64,000 nt of DNA from an uncultured Flavobacteriaceae bacterium. Lineage in GTDB: Bacteria > Bacteroidota > Bacteroidia > Flavobacteriales > Flavobacteriaceae. The stretch lies in contig CALDYU010000022.1 in NCBI GenBank assembly GCA_937944485.1, positions 62,001-126,000 of the forward strand. Direction: 5' to 3'. A program made the translations under genes and the position numbers. Positions 52,374-63,300 of this stretch are shown here, piece by piece (the stretch's first letter is position 1; every line of letters begins with the position of its first letter). The notes under the pieces are model-generated. The model was not told the origin of the DNA. It was given only the letters and a program-made list of their open reading frames with translations, and did no database searches.

Positions 52374-53225
52374 GTGAAAACAACACTTTTAATTCATTGT
52401 TCTGATCAACCGGGCATCGTCTGCGCCATCACAGGTTTCATTCACAGCCGCGGTGGTAATATTATATACTTAGATCAACACGTTGACAAAGATGCTAACG
52501 TCTTTTTTATGCGTCTAGAAAGTGAGTATATTACGACTGACTTTTCAATTGCAGATTTCAAAAGTGAGTTTGAAAGTAGTATTGCCATTCCTTATCACAT
52601 GCAATGGAATGTTTACGATGACATTTCGATTCCGAAAATGGCCATATTTGTTTCAAAATACAATCACTGTTTATATGATTTATTAAGTAGACATCAATCT
52701 GGCGAATTAAAAATTGAAATCCCGTTTATTATTAGCAATCATGATGATCTAAAACATATTTCTGATCAGTTTCAAATTCCTTTTTACCACATACCCGTCA
52801 CCAAAGAAACCAAACAAGAGGCAGAAAAAAAACAGTTAGAATTACTTCAACAACATCAAGTAGATTTTATAGTTTTGGCTCGCTATATGCAAATATTAAG
52901 TGGCACTATAGTACATAAATACCCAAATAAAATCATTAATATTCATCATTCTTTCCTGCCCGCTTTCGCTGGAGCAAAACCCTATCATGCCGCTTTTGAA
53001 AGAGGAGTGAAAATTATTGGCGCTACAAGTCATTACGTGACCACAGAACTCGACGCGGGGCCAATTATTGAACAAGACGTTATTACGGTATCACATGCAC
53101 ATCATATCGAGGATTTTATTGGGAAAGGAAGGGATTTAGAAAAAATCGTTCTGGCACGTGCGGTTAAAGCGCACCTCAATCGCAAAACAATTGTCTACAA
53201 TAATAAAACCGTGATATTTTCGTAA
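52374..53225 (+). CDS. purU: Formyltetrahydrofolate deformylase
   Basis: Hydrolyses 10-formyl-THF to formate and THF. The 283 residues have an N-terminal ACT domain (KTTLLIHCSDQPGIVCAITG) for allosteric control and a formyltransferase-like domain with NIHHSFLPAFAGAKPY (catalytic His), GATSHYVTTELDAGPII (catalytic Asp). The start is GTG at 52374, which gives the conserved N-terminus. A terminator lies 165 nt downstream. Confidence 0.95.
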   Translation: MKTTLLIHCSDQPGIVCAITGFIHSRGGNIIYLDQHVDKDANVFFMRLESEYITTDFSIADFKSEFESSIAIPYHMQWNVYDDISIPKMAIFVSKYNHCLYDLLSRHQSGELKIEIPFIISNHDDLKHISDQFQIPFYHIPVTKETKQEAEKKQLELLQQHQVDFIVLARYMQILSGTIVHKYPNKIINIHHSFLPAFAGAKPYHAAFERGVKIIGATSHYVTTELDAGPIIEQDVITVSHAHHIEDFIGKGRDLEKIVLARAVKAHLNRKTIVYNNKTVIFS

Positions 53226-53388
53226 TTCCGGAGCTTTTTAAATGCTCTTGAAAATTATTCTCGCGTTTGACATACTAAACTCCAAATAAATACGTTGTAA
53301 TTCACGAACACAATAACGAAAAGTTGTCTTTGATTCTCAACAAGGACAAAATAAGTTTTGAGTTAGTAATTTTTTGAGTTAGTTAGTT
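53226..53388. other. Gap after purU, no gene; possible RNA region
   Basis: No convincing coding frame occurs in 53226-53612. It contains CTCAAC (53337) ... TTTTGAG (53355), then two TTGAGTTAG copies and a strong terminator (53389). Because the terminator is 165 nt after purU, this segment could be a long 3' UTR or a small RNA; nothing in the sequence decides. Confidence 0.35.
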
Positions 53389-53415
53389 AAAACCGGTGGG
53401 AGCACCGGTTTTTTT
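53389..53415 (+). terminator. Intrinsic terminator downstream of purU
   Basis: 9-bp stem AAAACCGGT / ACCGGTTTT with loop GGGAGC, followed by T7. It is preceded by TTGAGTTAGTTAGTTAAA, similar to the lead-in of the terminator at 47394. Confidence 0.85.
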
Positions 53416-53612
53416 ATTTACACAAGTCTAGTTTTCAACATTGACCAAAATATTCTGAAACCCGTGACTCACTCCCTTTTATTTTAGGCTTAACGGTCTC
53501 AATGACATACCATTAATAGTAAACTATTATCGGAGCTTACTTTGTCACCCCTTTTTTTTCGGCATAATTCTTAATAATTCGTTAACTTATAGGTAGCTAA
53601 TTCACACATTTA

Positions 53613-54923
53613 ATGAGACAACTAGGATTGCTTATTATCTTCTTATTTGTATTTTCAAAAAGTTACTGCGGCAATTTTTTAGAATCAAAAGTAATAGCAT
53701 CAGTATGTCTGGGTGAATCAACAAGCTTTTTGAGTACAAAAAAAAACACTAGTATTCTAACTGCCTCCTATCAGAGTACAATTAAAAGTCGAGGTCAAGA
53801 AATTCCTTCAGCGAAATTAAATTTACTTTCTTTTATCTATCTATATGTTGCACTCATTGGTTTCTATATTGCTGTCGTATTACATTTTAATAAAAAAGTA
53901 GAAACCGCTTCCAAGGTCCTTATTAGCTGCTTTATTTTTATTCATTCTGTATTTATTTTTCACATATTCTTATTGCTAACAAAATATCAATATCAATATC
54001 CGCACACTTATAGGATTTCGACGATTTTTTCATTTCTATATGGCCCCCTACTTTATTTTTATTTCAAGCGAATTACCATAGATTACAAATTCAAAAAAAT
54101 AGACTTTCTTCATTTACTACCTACTCTTCTTTTTGCTATATACCTATTACCGGGTTACATGATGTCGGCAGATCAAAAATTAGAAATAATGCTAGGGCGA
54201 ACTAGTGCAGGCCGGAGTTTCTCTGATATTGGCATCATTATCTTCAAACTATTATCGCTAATTATTTATGGTCATTTTATAAGAAAACTCTATTTAAAAT
54301 CAAAAACTAACGATACGTTAAGCGAGGGTAACAAAAAGTGGCAGAAAAATATTTTCATCATTCACTTTTCATATGTGATCTCATATGCCGTATACGGTTC
54401 ACTTTTAGCTAGTAATATTCATTTTGGTTTTCTATTTCATATGCAAGTCATTTGTATGGCCTCCATGGTAATTTATTTAGGCTATTCGGCAAATGTACAA
54501 CCCGCTATTTTCAATGGTTCATTTAATTTCAATAGCTTTTTTCAGAAATATGAAAAATCTGGACTTACTCAAAGCTTATCACTTGAATTAAAAGATAACC
54601 TTGTTCATTTATTCGAAGAGGAAAAAGTGTACAAAAAAAGTGACATTTCATTAGAAACCATCGCTGTAAAACTTAATACAACCAGACACAATGCTTCGCA
54701 GGTTATCAATGAACATTTTAAAATGAGTTTTCATGAGCTTATTAATAGCTATAGAATACAAGAAGCAAAATCACTTCTTAACAGTGATACTCAAAAGAAT
54801 TTTAAAATAATTGATATAGCCTATGAAGTCGGATACAATAATAAAGTTACATTTAATAAAGCTTTCAAGAAAGATACGCAGCTCACACCTAGTCAATACC
54901 AGAGAACTGTATTAGCTTCATAA
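53613..54923 (+). CDS. Membrane-anchored AraC-family regulator
   Basis: 436 residues with a signal-like N-terminus (1-20). Seven hydrophobic segments lie between about 70 and 285 (LSFIYLYVALIGFYIAVVL, IFSFLYGPLLYFYF). A C-terminal AraC/XylS double helix-turn-helix occupies about 325-430 (SLETIAVKLNTTRHNASQVI, KIIDIAYEVGYNNKVTFNKA). The membrane part is a likely sensor, and the cytoplasmic HTH would bind DNA. It precedes the SusC/SusD locus by 568 bp in the same direction and is the obvious candidate regulator. Confidence 0.9.
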   Translation: MRQLGLLIIFLFVFSKSYCGNFLESKVIASVCLGESTSFLSTKKNTSILTASYQSTIKSRGQEIPSAKLNLLSFIYLYVALIGFYIAVVLHFNKKVETASKVLISCFIFIHSVFIFHIFLLLTKYQYQYPHTYRISTIFSFLYGPLLYFYFKRITIDYKFKKIDFLHLLPTLLFAIYLLPGYMMSADQKLEIMLGRTSAGRSFSDIGIIIFKLLSLIIYGHFIRKLYLKSKTNDTLSEGNKKWQKNIFIIHFSYVISYAVYGSLLASNIHFGFLFHMQVICMASMVIYLGYSANVQPAIFNGSFNFNSFFQKYEKSGLTQSLSLELKDNLVHLFEEEKVYKKSDISLETIAVKLNTTRHNASQVINEHFKMSFHELINSYRIQEAKSLLNSDTQKNFKIIDIAYEVGYNNKVTFNKAFKKDTQLTPSQYQRTVLAS

Positions 54924-55247
54924 ATAAATAGAGTCGTTGCTATATTTGATAAACTAGATTTTGAAACTTTATAATTTGTAAGTAATTAGTTAAGTTCTTA
55001 CGAATACACTAATTATATAACAAAAACCATCTGCATCATTTTTTCTAGTAATTCTAAAATCTAATACATACTTATCTTCTATAAGCTCATTTCAAGTTAT
55101 TGAAACATAATTTCATTAATAAACTTCTTGAATAAAATAAACTTAATTAGTAGCTAGTCATTTCGCAGTATTTTAAATTTATAAATACCTGTATTATTAA
55201 AGCATCAACCCACGTTTCTTTACTCAAAAAGCACAAATAGATTGGTA
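54924..55247. other. AT-rich gap upstream of the susC leader, no gene seen
   Basis: No coding frame of note. A TATATTTG -7-like string is at 54941-54948. Otherwise low complexity and poly-A/T runs only. Confidence 0.5.
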
Positions 55248-55443
55248 TATCATTCCTCTCAAAACGTAAACTGACGGTAACTTTTATTCGGAGCAGTAAA
55301 GGTTTATAGGCATTTCCCAAAATATGTTAAGCTAAAGTTAATTTCGTTCTTAATGACTATTTCGATGTATAAAGACAATCTCAAAATTTACTTCTAAAAA
55401 CTTTATTTAAATCTCAATTATTAGAGTAATTATTTGAGTTAGC
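55248..55443 (+). repeat. susC leader block, copy A of a roughly 196-bp duplication
   Basis: Matches 63633-63828 by eye over the whole length, most strikingly at CATTTCCCAAAATAT (55311) and TCTCAATTATTAGAGTAAT (55412). It is followed after 48 bp by the susC ATG. CATTTCCC lies where an activator site near -35 would be; the likely -7 is TTAATTTCG. Confidence 0.65.
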
Positions 55444-55491
55444 GAACATCTTCAAAGCTTCATTATACATTTAACTTTAAACTAATAAAGA

Positions 55492-58400
55492 ATGAAAAAA
55501 ACAATTAATTGGTTGTTCATGTTATTTCTATTAGGAATATCATGGACACATGCACAAAACAAAACTATTACTGGTACAGTTACAGATCAAGATGGTCAAC
55601 CATTGCCAGGCGTTAATATTGTAGTAGAAGGTACTACGAATGGCACTCAGACAGATTTTGATGGTAATTATTCGATCAATGCCGAAGAAGGTCAAATACT
55701 GCTATTTTCCTATATCGGTCAAAAAGAACAAAAACGAACCATTGGCGCAAGCGATACAATTAATGTTCAGATGGTAGAAGATGCCGAGGCTCTTGAAGAA
55801 GTCGTTGTTACTGGAGTAGCATCTGGAACATCGAAAAAGAAGGTTGGTGTTGCAGTGAATTCTGTAAAAGCGGAAGACCTTCAAGAAAACGGAGCGCAAT
55901 CTTTAGATCAGGCCTTACAAGGTAAAATTGCTGGAACAGTTATTCAATCAACTTCTGGGCAACCAGGGCAGCAACAAAATATTGTCTTAAGAGCAATTAA
56001 CAGTATAAATAGCTCACAACCAATGATAATGATAGACGGGGTAGAAGTTCTTTCCTCTCAAAGTAGTCAGGGAGGAGCTTCAAATTTAAGTTCGCGTCTG
56101 GCAGATATCGACTTTACAAATATTGAACGTGTAGAAACAATATCGGGTGCTGCCGCTGGTACTATTTATGGTGCTCAAGGTGCAAATGGAGTGATTAATA
56201 TCATAACAAAAAAAGGCCGCATAGGGAAAGCTAAAGTTAGTATCCGTTCGAATGTTGGTGTTTCAAATGTCATAGCTGATGACGCATTTAGAAGGTCTAG
56301 ATTTCACAAGTATAGCGTTGACGGTGAAGGTTTTATAACCACTACCGATGGCACAAGAGTAACTGATTTCAATGATTCAGGACAATACCTTCAAGCAGAT
56401 ACCGACGAAGTTGATGTAAACGGTACTGGTCTTGGTGCTGAAGGTATTAATGACAGACCTTTTGCCGAGGAAACATTTGATGCCATCGATCTTATTTTTA
56501 GTGATGCCTTCAATTTCACCTATGGCGCATCTGTTTCAGGCGGCTCGGATAAAATCAGCTATGCCGTATCAGGAAATAGAACAAATCAAGAAAGTGTTCT
56601 AATTGATGGCGAATATGTGAAATATGATGCCAGAATTAATTTAGGAATTGATTTAAGTGATAAATTAAAGATCAACACAAGATTCGATGTTATTAACTCT
56701 ACTAATACTACAGGAACCAATACTGATAATGCGAATAACAATAATTTAATTAATGGTACATTTCAGTCATTGCCATATATTGATTTTAACAGAACAAATA
56801 CAGATGGTGATTTAGTAGTAACACCTGATCTTACAGATGCAAATTCTTCAAACCCCTTTTTCTTTAGAAACATTCAGGTAAGAGAGGATAGAATTAGCAG
56901 ATACATTGCGAATCTAAATATTGATTATAAGCCTTGGGAAGTATTAAGCTTAAATGCAAAATACGGTTATGATACATACACCCAGAATTTCAGGTTCTTT
57001 CAAGAAAACCGAAGTGACCATGAACAATCATCAGACATAGGAGGCAGCGTAAATGGTAGAATTAACTTAATCACATCTCAAGAATATTTTCAAAATTTAT
57101 TGGCTTCTGCTAACTTAAATTTTAATTTCAAGGAAGATTTAAATGTGGACATTGATCTTAACTCTGCTACAACATTTACTTTTGATTGGAGAGATCGTCT
57201 CTTTTCTCAAAATAGTGTAAGTGGCACTGATAATCCGTTTGGCCAATTCGGAGATTTTAACATTAATCAATCCGCTACTAAAACATTCAATGGTTTTGCG
57301 GCGCAACCGTTTAGAACCTACGGATTCTTAATTAACCAAAAATTTGATTTCGGTTCTCTTTTCGGATTCTCGGCTGGTTTAAGAAGAGATTTTTCAAACC
57401 GCTTCGGATCAGGTCAAGATTTTACCTTTCCACGGGCTGATATATATTTCAATATTGCTGATCTAGGAGAAGGTGATTTCTTTCGCCTATTTAAACTGAG
57501 AGCTGCTTATGGAGAAGCCGGTATTCAACCACCTTTTGGCCAAAATTTATTAACGCTTTCTGGTCTAACTGCAGGTAATGAAGTTGGTTTTGCTTTTCCA
57601 AGTACTATTGCAAATGAAAATTTAAAAGTAGAAACGTCAAGGGAAATAGAAATAGGTTTAGACTATGATTTTCGCCTAGGTTCTGAAACCTGGTTCTCTA
57701 GAATATATGGATCAGCCAACTACTTCGATAGAGAAACAAATGATGTGATTTTCTTTACGGAAACACCTCCAAGTTCAGGTTCTGGACAAGGTTTTGACAA
57801 TGCATACGACATTACCAGTGATGGTTTCGAATTCAGTTTAGATACCAATATTTATAATAACGATAATTTCGGATGGAATTTTGGAGCTAGATTTTCAAAA
57901 AGCAAAGCTATTTTAGCTAGAACAAAAACTGGGTTACCTTTAGTAATTTCAGACAATTTTGTACTTGAAGAAGGTCAAGAAATCGGTTCATTTTCTGTAT
58001 TTAAAGTACTGGAAAGTTTAGACGAAACAGACTTAGAGGGTAACGCAATAATTGCGACTGCTGACCGCAATAATTTTACAATAGTTCCTGAAAGCGGTTA
58101 TGTGGTCAACAAAAATTCTGGTCAAGTCGTTTTAACACCTGACAAAAGAACTTTAGGAAGCTCTCAACCAGATTTCGTCATGACTTTTTTAAATGATTTT
58201 CGATACAAAGATTTTTTAAAGCTCTCAGTTCAATTTGATTGGTTCAAAGGTTTGGACGTCTATACTAGAGGAAGGCAGTGGATGTACCAAAGTGGTCTTC
58301 AGGTACATCCTGATACTAGTGTACCCGTGTCTATTGAAGATCCGACGGGCACAGTACAAACAGGTGCTTTTGTTGCTTACTATAACTCCCTTTATAACGT

Positions 58401-58674
58401 AAACACTCCTGTCAGTCATTTTATTGAAGATGCAAGTTTTTGGAGAATGCGAAATATAAGTCTCACCATTAATGTCAATAATGTTGCAAAATTGGACTTT
58501 TTAGACAATTTAGATGTAACCATCTCCGGAAGAAACTTATTGACTTTCACAAAGTACGAGGGTCTTGATCCTGAAGCAGCGCGAAACTTTGGAAATACCT
58601 TCCAACGCGGTTTTGACGAATTCACGCACCCAAATACAAAAAGTATCAACTTCGGTATGAACATAACATTTTAA
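55492..58674 (+). CDS. SusC/RagA-family TonB-dependent outer-membrane transporter
   Basis: 1060 residues with a signal peptide (1-21, ending HAQ). A CarboxypepD_reg-like domain (about 25-110: GTVTDQDGQPLPGVNIVVE) precedes the SusC plug (about 120-230: ALQGKIAGTVIQSTSGQPG), and a large barrel closes with TKSINFGMNITF. It imports oligomers with energy from TonB-ExbBD. It pairs with the SusD lipoprotein 10 nt downstream. The substrate is unknown because no carbohydrate- or peptide-degrading enzyme flanks it in this window. Confidence 0.95.
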   Translation: MKKTINWLFMLFLLGISWTHAQNKTITGTVTDQDGQPLPGVNIVVEGTTNGTQTDFDGNYSINAEEGQILLFSYIGQKEQKRTIGASDTINVQMVEDAEALEEVVVTGVASGTSKKKVGVAVNSVKAEDLQENGAQSLDQALQGKIAGTVIQSTSGQPGQQQNIVLRAINSINSSQPMIMIDGVEVLSSQSSQGGASNLSSRLADIDFTNIERVETISGAAAGTIYGAQGANGVINIITKKGRIGKAKVSIRSNVGVSNVIADDAFRRSRFHKYSVDGEGFITTTDGTRVTDFNDSGQYLQADTDEVDVNGTGLGAEGINDRPFAEETFDAIDLIFSDAFNFTYGASVSGGSDKISYAVSGNRTNQESVLIDGEYVKYDARINLGIDLSDKLKINTRFDVINSTNTTGTNTDNANNNNLINGTFQSLPYIDFNRTNTDGDLVVTPDLTDANSSNPFFFRNIQVREDRISRYIANLNIDYKPWEVLSLNAKYGYDTYTQNFRFFQENRSDHEQSSDIGGSVNGRINLITSQEYFQNLLASANLNFNFKEDLNVDIDLNSATTFTFDWRDRLFSQNSVSGTDNPFGQFGDFNINQSATKTFNGFAAQPFRTYGFLINQKFDFGSLFGFSAGLRRDFSNRFGSGQDFTFPRADIYFNIADLGEGDFFRLFKLRAAYGEAGIQPPFGQNLLTLSGLTAGNEVGFAFPSTIANENLKVETSREIEIGLDYDFRLGSETWFSRIYGSANYFDRETNDVIFFTETPPSSGSGQGFDNAYDITSDGFEFSLDTNIYNNDNFGWNFGARFSKSKAILARTKTGLPLVISDNFVLEEGQEIGSFSVFKVLESLDETDLEGNAIIATADRNNFTIVPESGYVVNKNSGQVVLTPDKRTLGSSQPDFVMTFLNDFRYKDFLKLSVQFDWFKGLDVYTRGRQWMYQSGLQVHPDTSVPVSIEDPTGTVQTGAFVAYYNSLYNVNTPVSHFIEDASFWRMRNISLTINVNNVAKLDFLDNLDVTISGRNLLTFTKYEGLDPEAARNFGNTFQRGFDEFTHPNTKSINFGMNITF

Positions 58675-58684
58675 AATTGCTAAT

Positions 58685-60217
58685 ATGAAAACACATTTTA
58701 ATTATTTAGGACTTCTGCTCTTATTCTTATTAATAAGTTCGTGTGAAGATAATTTACTGGATACAAATATAAATCCTGTTAATACCAATGACCCAACCCT
58801 TAATGCAACGGTAAGTACTGTGGCAGGATTAGAGACTATTGCAAAGGGAGTCTATCCACACACTATTGATGGCAATAGAAGTGTTTATTTTTGGTTTGTG
58901 TATGGATACCACGAAACCATGGGAGATGTAATGACAATGCCATGGGGGAACTTTGGCGGTCGTTGGGTCAATCAAACGCAACAAGTGATTTTGGACGATG
59001 GTACTACCGTAAACCCTCCTGCTGGTGGCCCTCAACCCGGTGAAATAGCGCAACGTAATACGCGCGGTGCCGGATCTGATAACATGACGCAGTATGAATG
59101 GTTCGATATGTATGCTTTGAATTCGCAATCGAATATAATACTAGCAGCGATTGAAAACCTAACAGACGCAACTCCTTCACAAGAAGATGCATTTAGAGCT
59201 TGGGCTTTATGGTGGAAGGCGTATGCATATCATCGAATTGGTTCCATGTATGAACAAGGGCTTGTTGTAAATGAGGTAGGCGAGATTAATAATAACTTTG
59301 TTAATCGAACTGAGATCATTTCTGAATCAAACAATGTTCTTACCCAACTTAGTGCTATTTTAGATGGAGTTTCAGATGTTGGAGCGTTTAATACTTCATT
59401 TAACAATTTTCAACTTGATATTTCCGAAAGCGCTGTTAATTTAGAAGGGTTACGCGAAAATATAAACACTCTTAGAGCCCGAAATTTAGTTTACAATACA
59501 AAAGTCGTAGAAATGACAGAAAGTAACTGGAACAGTGTCATTCAATTAACAAATGAAGGAGTTCTTGACAACGACCAAGCATTTATAATGAAATCAGAAA
59601 ATACCGTCTTAGATAACGCATGGCTTCCGGGTAGGGTAACAGGGTTCTGGTATCTCCCAAGTCCAAGATTGATACAAGATATAAATGATGGAGATGCCCG
59701 ATTATTAAATTACTTTGAAGAGTTTAATTTTCCAAATCCTCGAGGTAGAGGCATTCAATACGGTTGCAACTATTTTTGGTTAGACGAAAGTCCTATCGTA
59801 AGCTCTGTAGCCGGCAATGCTACAATGTTTTACGCTGGTTCTCATGAAGAAAACCTCCTCTTGCGTGCAGAGGCAAAAATAAGAACAAGTGACATTGAAG
59901 GTGGGCTTGCTGATTTAGACACCGTCAGAAGTATGCAAGGTTCAGGTCTTGCACCAACTGTAGGAGCCGGCTTTACTGAAGATCAAGCGCTTGAGGAAAT
60001 TAGAAAAGAACGTAGATTAGCACTTATTATGAGATCTGTTAATTTTTATGATGCCAGAAGATATGGAGTTTCTTCAGGAAACAGAACTGGGGCACATGTA
60101 TTAGATCAAGATGGTAATTTAAATACCAATGCCACAATAACATATGGATATTTAGACTATTGGCCTGTACCTGCATTCGAGAGTGATTTTAACCCTCCAG
60201 GAGGTTCACAGAATTAA
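58685..60217 (+). CDS. SusD/RagB-family surface lipoprotein
   Basis: 510 residues with lipobox LLISSC. The tetratricopeptide-like SusD fold has MDTIAKGVYPHTID-like early and NLLLRAEAKIRTSDIEGGLADLDTVR (RAEAKIRTSDIEGGLADLD) and EIRKERRLALIMRSVNFYDARR late, the typical closing motifs. It binds the substrate at the cell surface as the lid of SusC. It follows susC after 10 nt and ends before a hairpin terminator. Confidence 0.93.
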   Translation: MKTHFNYLGLLLLFLLISSCEDNLLDTNINPVNTNDPTLNATVSTVAGLETIAKGVYPHTIDGNRSVYFWFVYGYHETMGDVMTMPWGNFGGRWVNQTQQVILDDGTTVNPPAGGPQPGEIAQRNTRGAGSDNMTQYEWFDMYALNSQSNIILAAIENLTDATPSQEDAFRAWALWWKAYAYHRIGSMYEQGLVVNEVGEINNNFVNRTEIISESNNVLTQLSAILDGVSDVGAFNTSFNNFQLDISESAVNLEGLRENINTLRARNLVYNTKVVEMTESNWNSVIQLTNEGVLDNDQAFIMKSENTVLDNAWLPGRVTGFWYLPSPRLIQDINDGDARLLNYFEEFNFPNPRGRGIQYGCNYFWLDESPIVSSVAGNATMFYAGSHEENLLLRAEAKIRTSDIEGGLADLDTVRSMQGSGLAPTVGAGFTEDQALEEIRKERRLALIMRSVNFYDARRYGVSSGNRTGAHVLDQDGNLNTNATITYGYLDYWPVPAFESDFNPPGGSQN

Positions 60218-60242
60218 TAATTATTTTTGAACCGCATACAAT

Positions 60243-60273
60243 AAAGCCGCTTTATAAAACAAAGCGGCTTTTT
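60243..60273 (+). terminator. Terminator between susD and the FG-GAP gene
   Basis: 11-bp stem AAAGCCGCTTT (60243-60253) / AAAGCGGCTTT (60261-60271) and T5. It is expected to lower downstream expression relative to susCD. Confidence 0.75.
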
Positions 60274-60313
60274 CATCAAACGAGTATTTACTATCTAATT
60301 TTTAGTAGTTTTT

Positions 60314-63300
60314 ATGAAAGAAGTAACCTTAGTCTTTATTCTATTGTTCAGTGTTTCTTGTCAAAAAAAGAAATTAAAAGAAAGCCTATTTACCGAGGTT
60401 GATTCAGAAGTAACAAAAATAAACTTCAAAAATTCAATTTCTGAAAGCTCACAATTAAACATTGTCAATTACATTTACTTCTATAATGGCGGCGGCGTTG
60501 CATCAGGAGACATTAATAATGATAACTTACCAGATTTGTTTTTTACGGTCAATCAAGGCCCTAATAAGTTATATATAAACCAAGGCAATTTTCAGTTTAA
60601 AGACATTTCAAAATCTGCTCAGATAGAGGGAAATAGCTCATGGAATTCAGGCGTTACAATGGTTGACATCAATAATGATAGCTACCTTGACATCTATGTT
60701 TCGGCAGTTTCGAATATTCTTAATTTCAAAGGCAAGAATGAGCTTTTTATTAATAATGGTGACAATACTTTTACAGAACGGTCAGAAGAATATGGATTAA
60801 ATATTGAAGGATTTTGCACACAATCTTATTTTTTTGATTACGACAATGATGATGATTTAGATGTTTATATTGTTAGGCACGCAACCCACACTTCAGCCTC
60901 TCATGGCCCATCAAACATAAGAATCAAACGCAAAGAACTCGTTGGAGATTTATTATTAAAAAATGACCAAGGAAAATTTGTTGATGTAAGCCAGGAGGCA
61001 GGAATATACGGAGGTGCAAACAGCTATGGCTTAAGTGCTTCTATAGGAGATTTTGACAATAACGGTTTTGAAGATATATATGTATGTAATGATTTTCATG
61101 AAGATGATTATTATTATTTAAATCAAGGTAATGGAAAGTTTATAGAAAGTCTTCAATTAAACTTCACCTACACAAGCAGGTTTTCTATGGGATCAGATGC
61201 CGCAGATCTAAACAACGACAACCAATTAGATATAATTACGCTTGATATGCTTCCGAATGATGAAGATATAATTAAAGTATCTGATGGCGATGTTTCTTAT
61301 GAGGTTGAACAACAACTTCAAAACCTTGGTTATCAATATCAATATTCAAGAAACATGTTACAAATGAATAGCAATGGTAATTTCTATGAGGTAGGCCAAA
61401 ATAAAGGTGTCTCAGCAACAGATTGGAGTTGGGGTCCCTTGATAGCAGATTACGATAATGATGGTCAACAAGATTTATTTATAAGTAATGGTATTCCAAA
61501 AAGGCCTAACAATCTTGATTTCATGAACTATATTTCAAACCAATTCAGATCAAAAAGCAAGCATGATAAATCAAATAGATGGTTGGTAAAATCTTTGACG
61601 GCAATGCCTGAAGGGAAAGTACCTAACAAATATTTTAAGGGAGATGGTGTTTCTTTTATTGACAAAACATCAGAATGGAGTTCAAACATGCCAACTATTT
61701 CTAATGGCAGTACCTATGCAGACTTAGATAATGATGGAGATCTTGACTTAGTTACAAACAACATCAATGCCAAACCAACTATTCTGAAAAACAATTTAAA
61801 AAAACCTTCAAACTATTTAAAAGTCAAATTAAAATACAATGATAACAATCATTTTGGAGTTGGATCAAAAGTCACTTTATTTTCAAATGGCCAAATCAAG
61901 TCACGTCAATTATTGCTCTCTCGAGGTTTTATTTCTTCAGTAGAGCCTATACTCCACTTCGGGTTGGGTGATATTAAAACCATTGACTCTTTAATTGTGC
62001 AGTGGCCAAATAAGCACTATGAAAGATTTTATATCGATTCAATAAATCAATCTGTTGCTCTAAATTTTGGCAAAGGCGTATCCGCTGTGCAGAAAATCCA
62101 ACTAGCAAAACATCCCTTACTAACTAAAGTCGATGAGAACAATAACCTAAGGTTTCTTCACAAAGAAGATGATTATTTAGATTGGAATATTAATAAACTG
62201 AGTAGTTATAAAATCAGTGCACAAGGCCCTGCTCTCGCCATTTCGAATAACGAACTAATTTTTATCGGCAACGGCGCCAAATCACCTGCAGAATTGCATA
62301 TATGGAAACATAATAGTTTTCATAATGTCAAAAGTCCCGCATTACTAAAAGATGCTGCTTACGAAGATACCGCTGCCGTTTTTTTCGATTTTGATTTAGA
62401 TGGCGACGATGACCTTTACGTAGTTTCTGGTGAAAGTAGCCAACCTAAAATCTTTAAGAAAGATCGATTATATATAAATAATGGTAATAATGTTTTTAAA
62501 AAAAGAGAAGATGCTGTTCCAAATGAAACCTCGTTTAATGGTAGTGTCGTTAAAGTTAATGACTTCGATAAAGATGGTTACGATGATGTCTTTGTTGGTG
62601 CAAAAACAAATTCATCATTTGCAAGTAAGTCGGCATCCCTGCTATTAAAAAATAACAAAGGAACTGGTTTTTCAGTATCTCAAATTTTTGATGATATTGA
62701 TTTTGTATCTGATGCCGTTTGGTTTGATGTTGATAATGACGGCTGGAAAGACTTAATAATTGCCTCTGAATGGAACTATATTAAGGCCTACAAAAATGTT
62801 GCAGGAAGTCTGGTAGCGGAACAGAATTGGTTTCCCGAAGAAACTAAAGGCTTGTGGCAACACTTAAATCTTTTTGATATTGATGGTGATAACGATCTAG
62901 ATTTGATAGTTGGTAATTGGGGGGAGAACTCTAAATTACAAAGATATATTGACAATGGAATATCGTTATGGATTAATGATTTTGACAATAACGGCACAAT
63001 TGATCCAATTATTTGTTTCAAAGAAAATGATAAATATATCCCCATTCAATCTAAACAAATATTGTCATCGCAACTTACTGTTTTAAACAAAAAGTATAAT
63101 TCAAACAAAGAATTTGTTGGTATTGGGATGAAGGATATGTTTTCTGAAAATATAATTCGCAAAACTGTACCTAAGGAAATAAACAATTTAGCTAACGGAT
63201 ATTTTATAAACGAAGGGGGTAAATTCTCAAATTTTATTGCTTTTGAAAACAAAATGCAGTTATCATCAATTAATAGCTCTACAACTTTAACTAACAAAAA

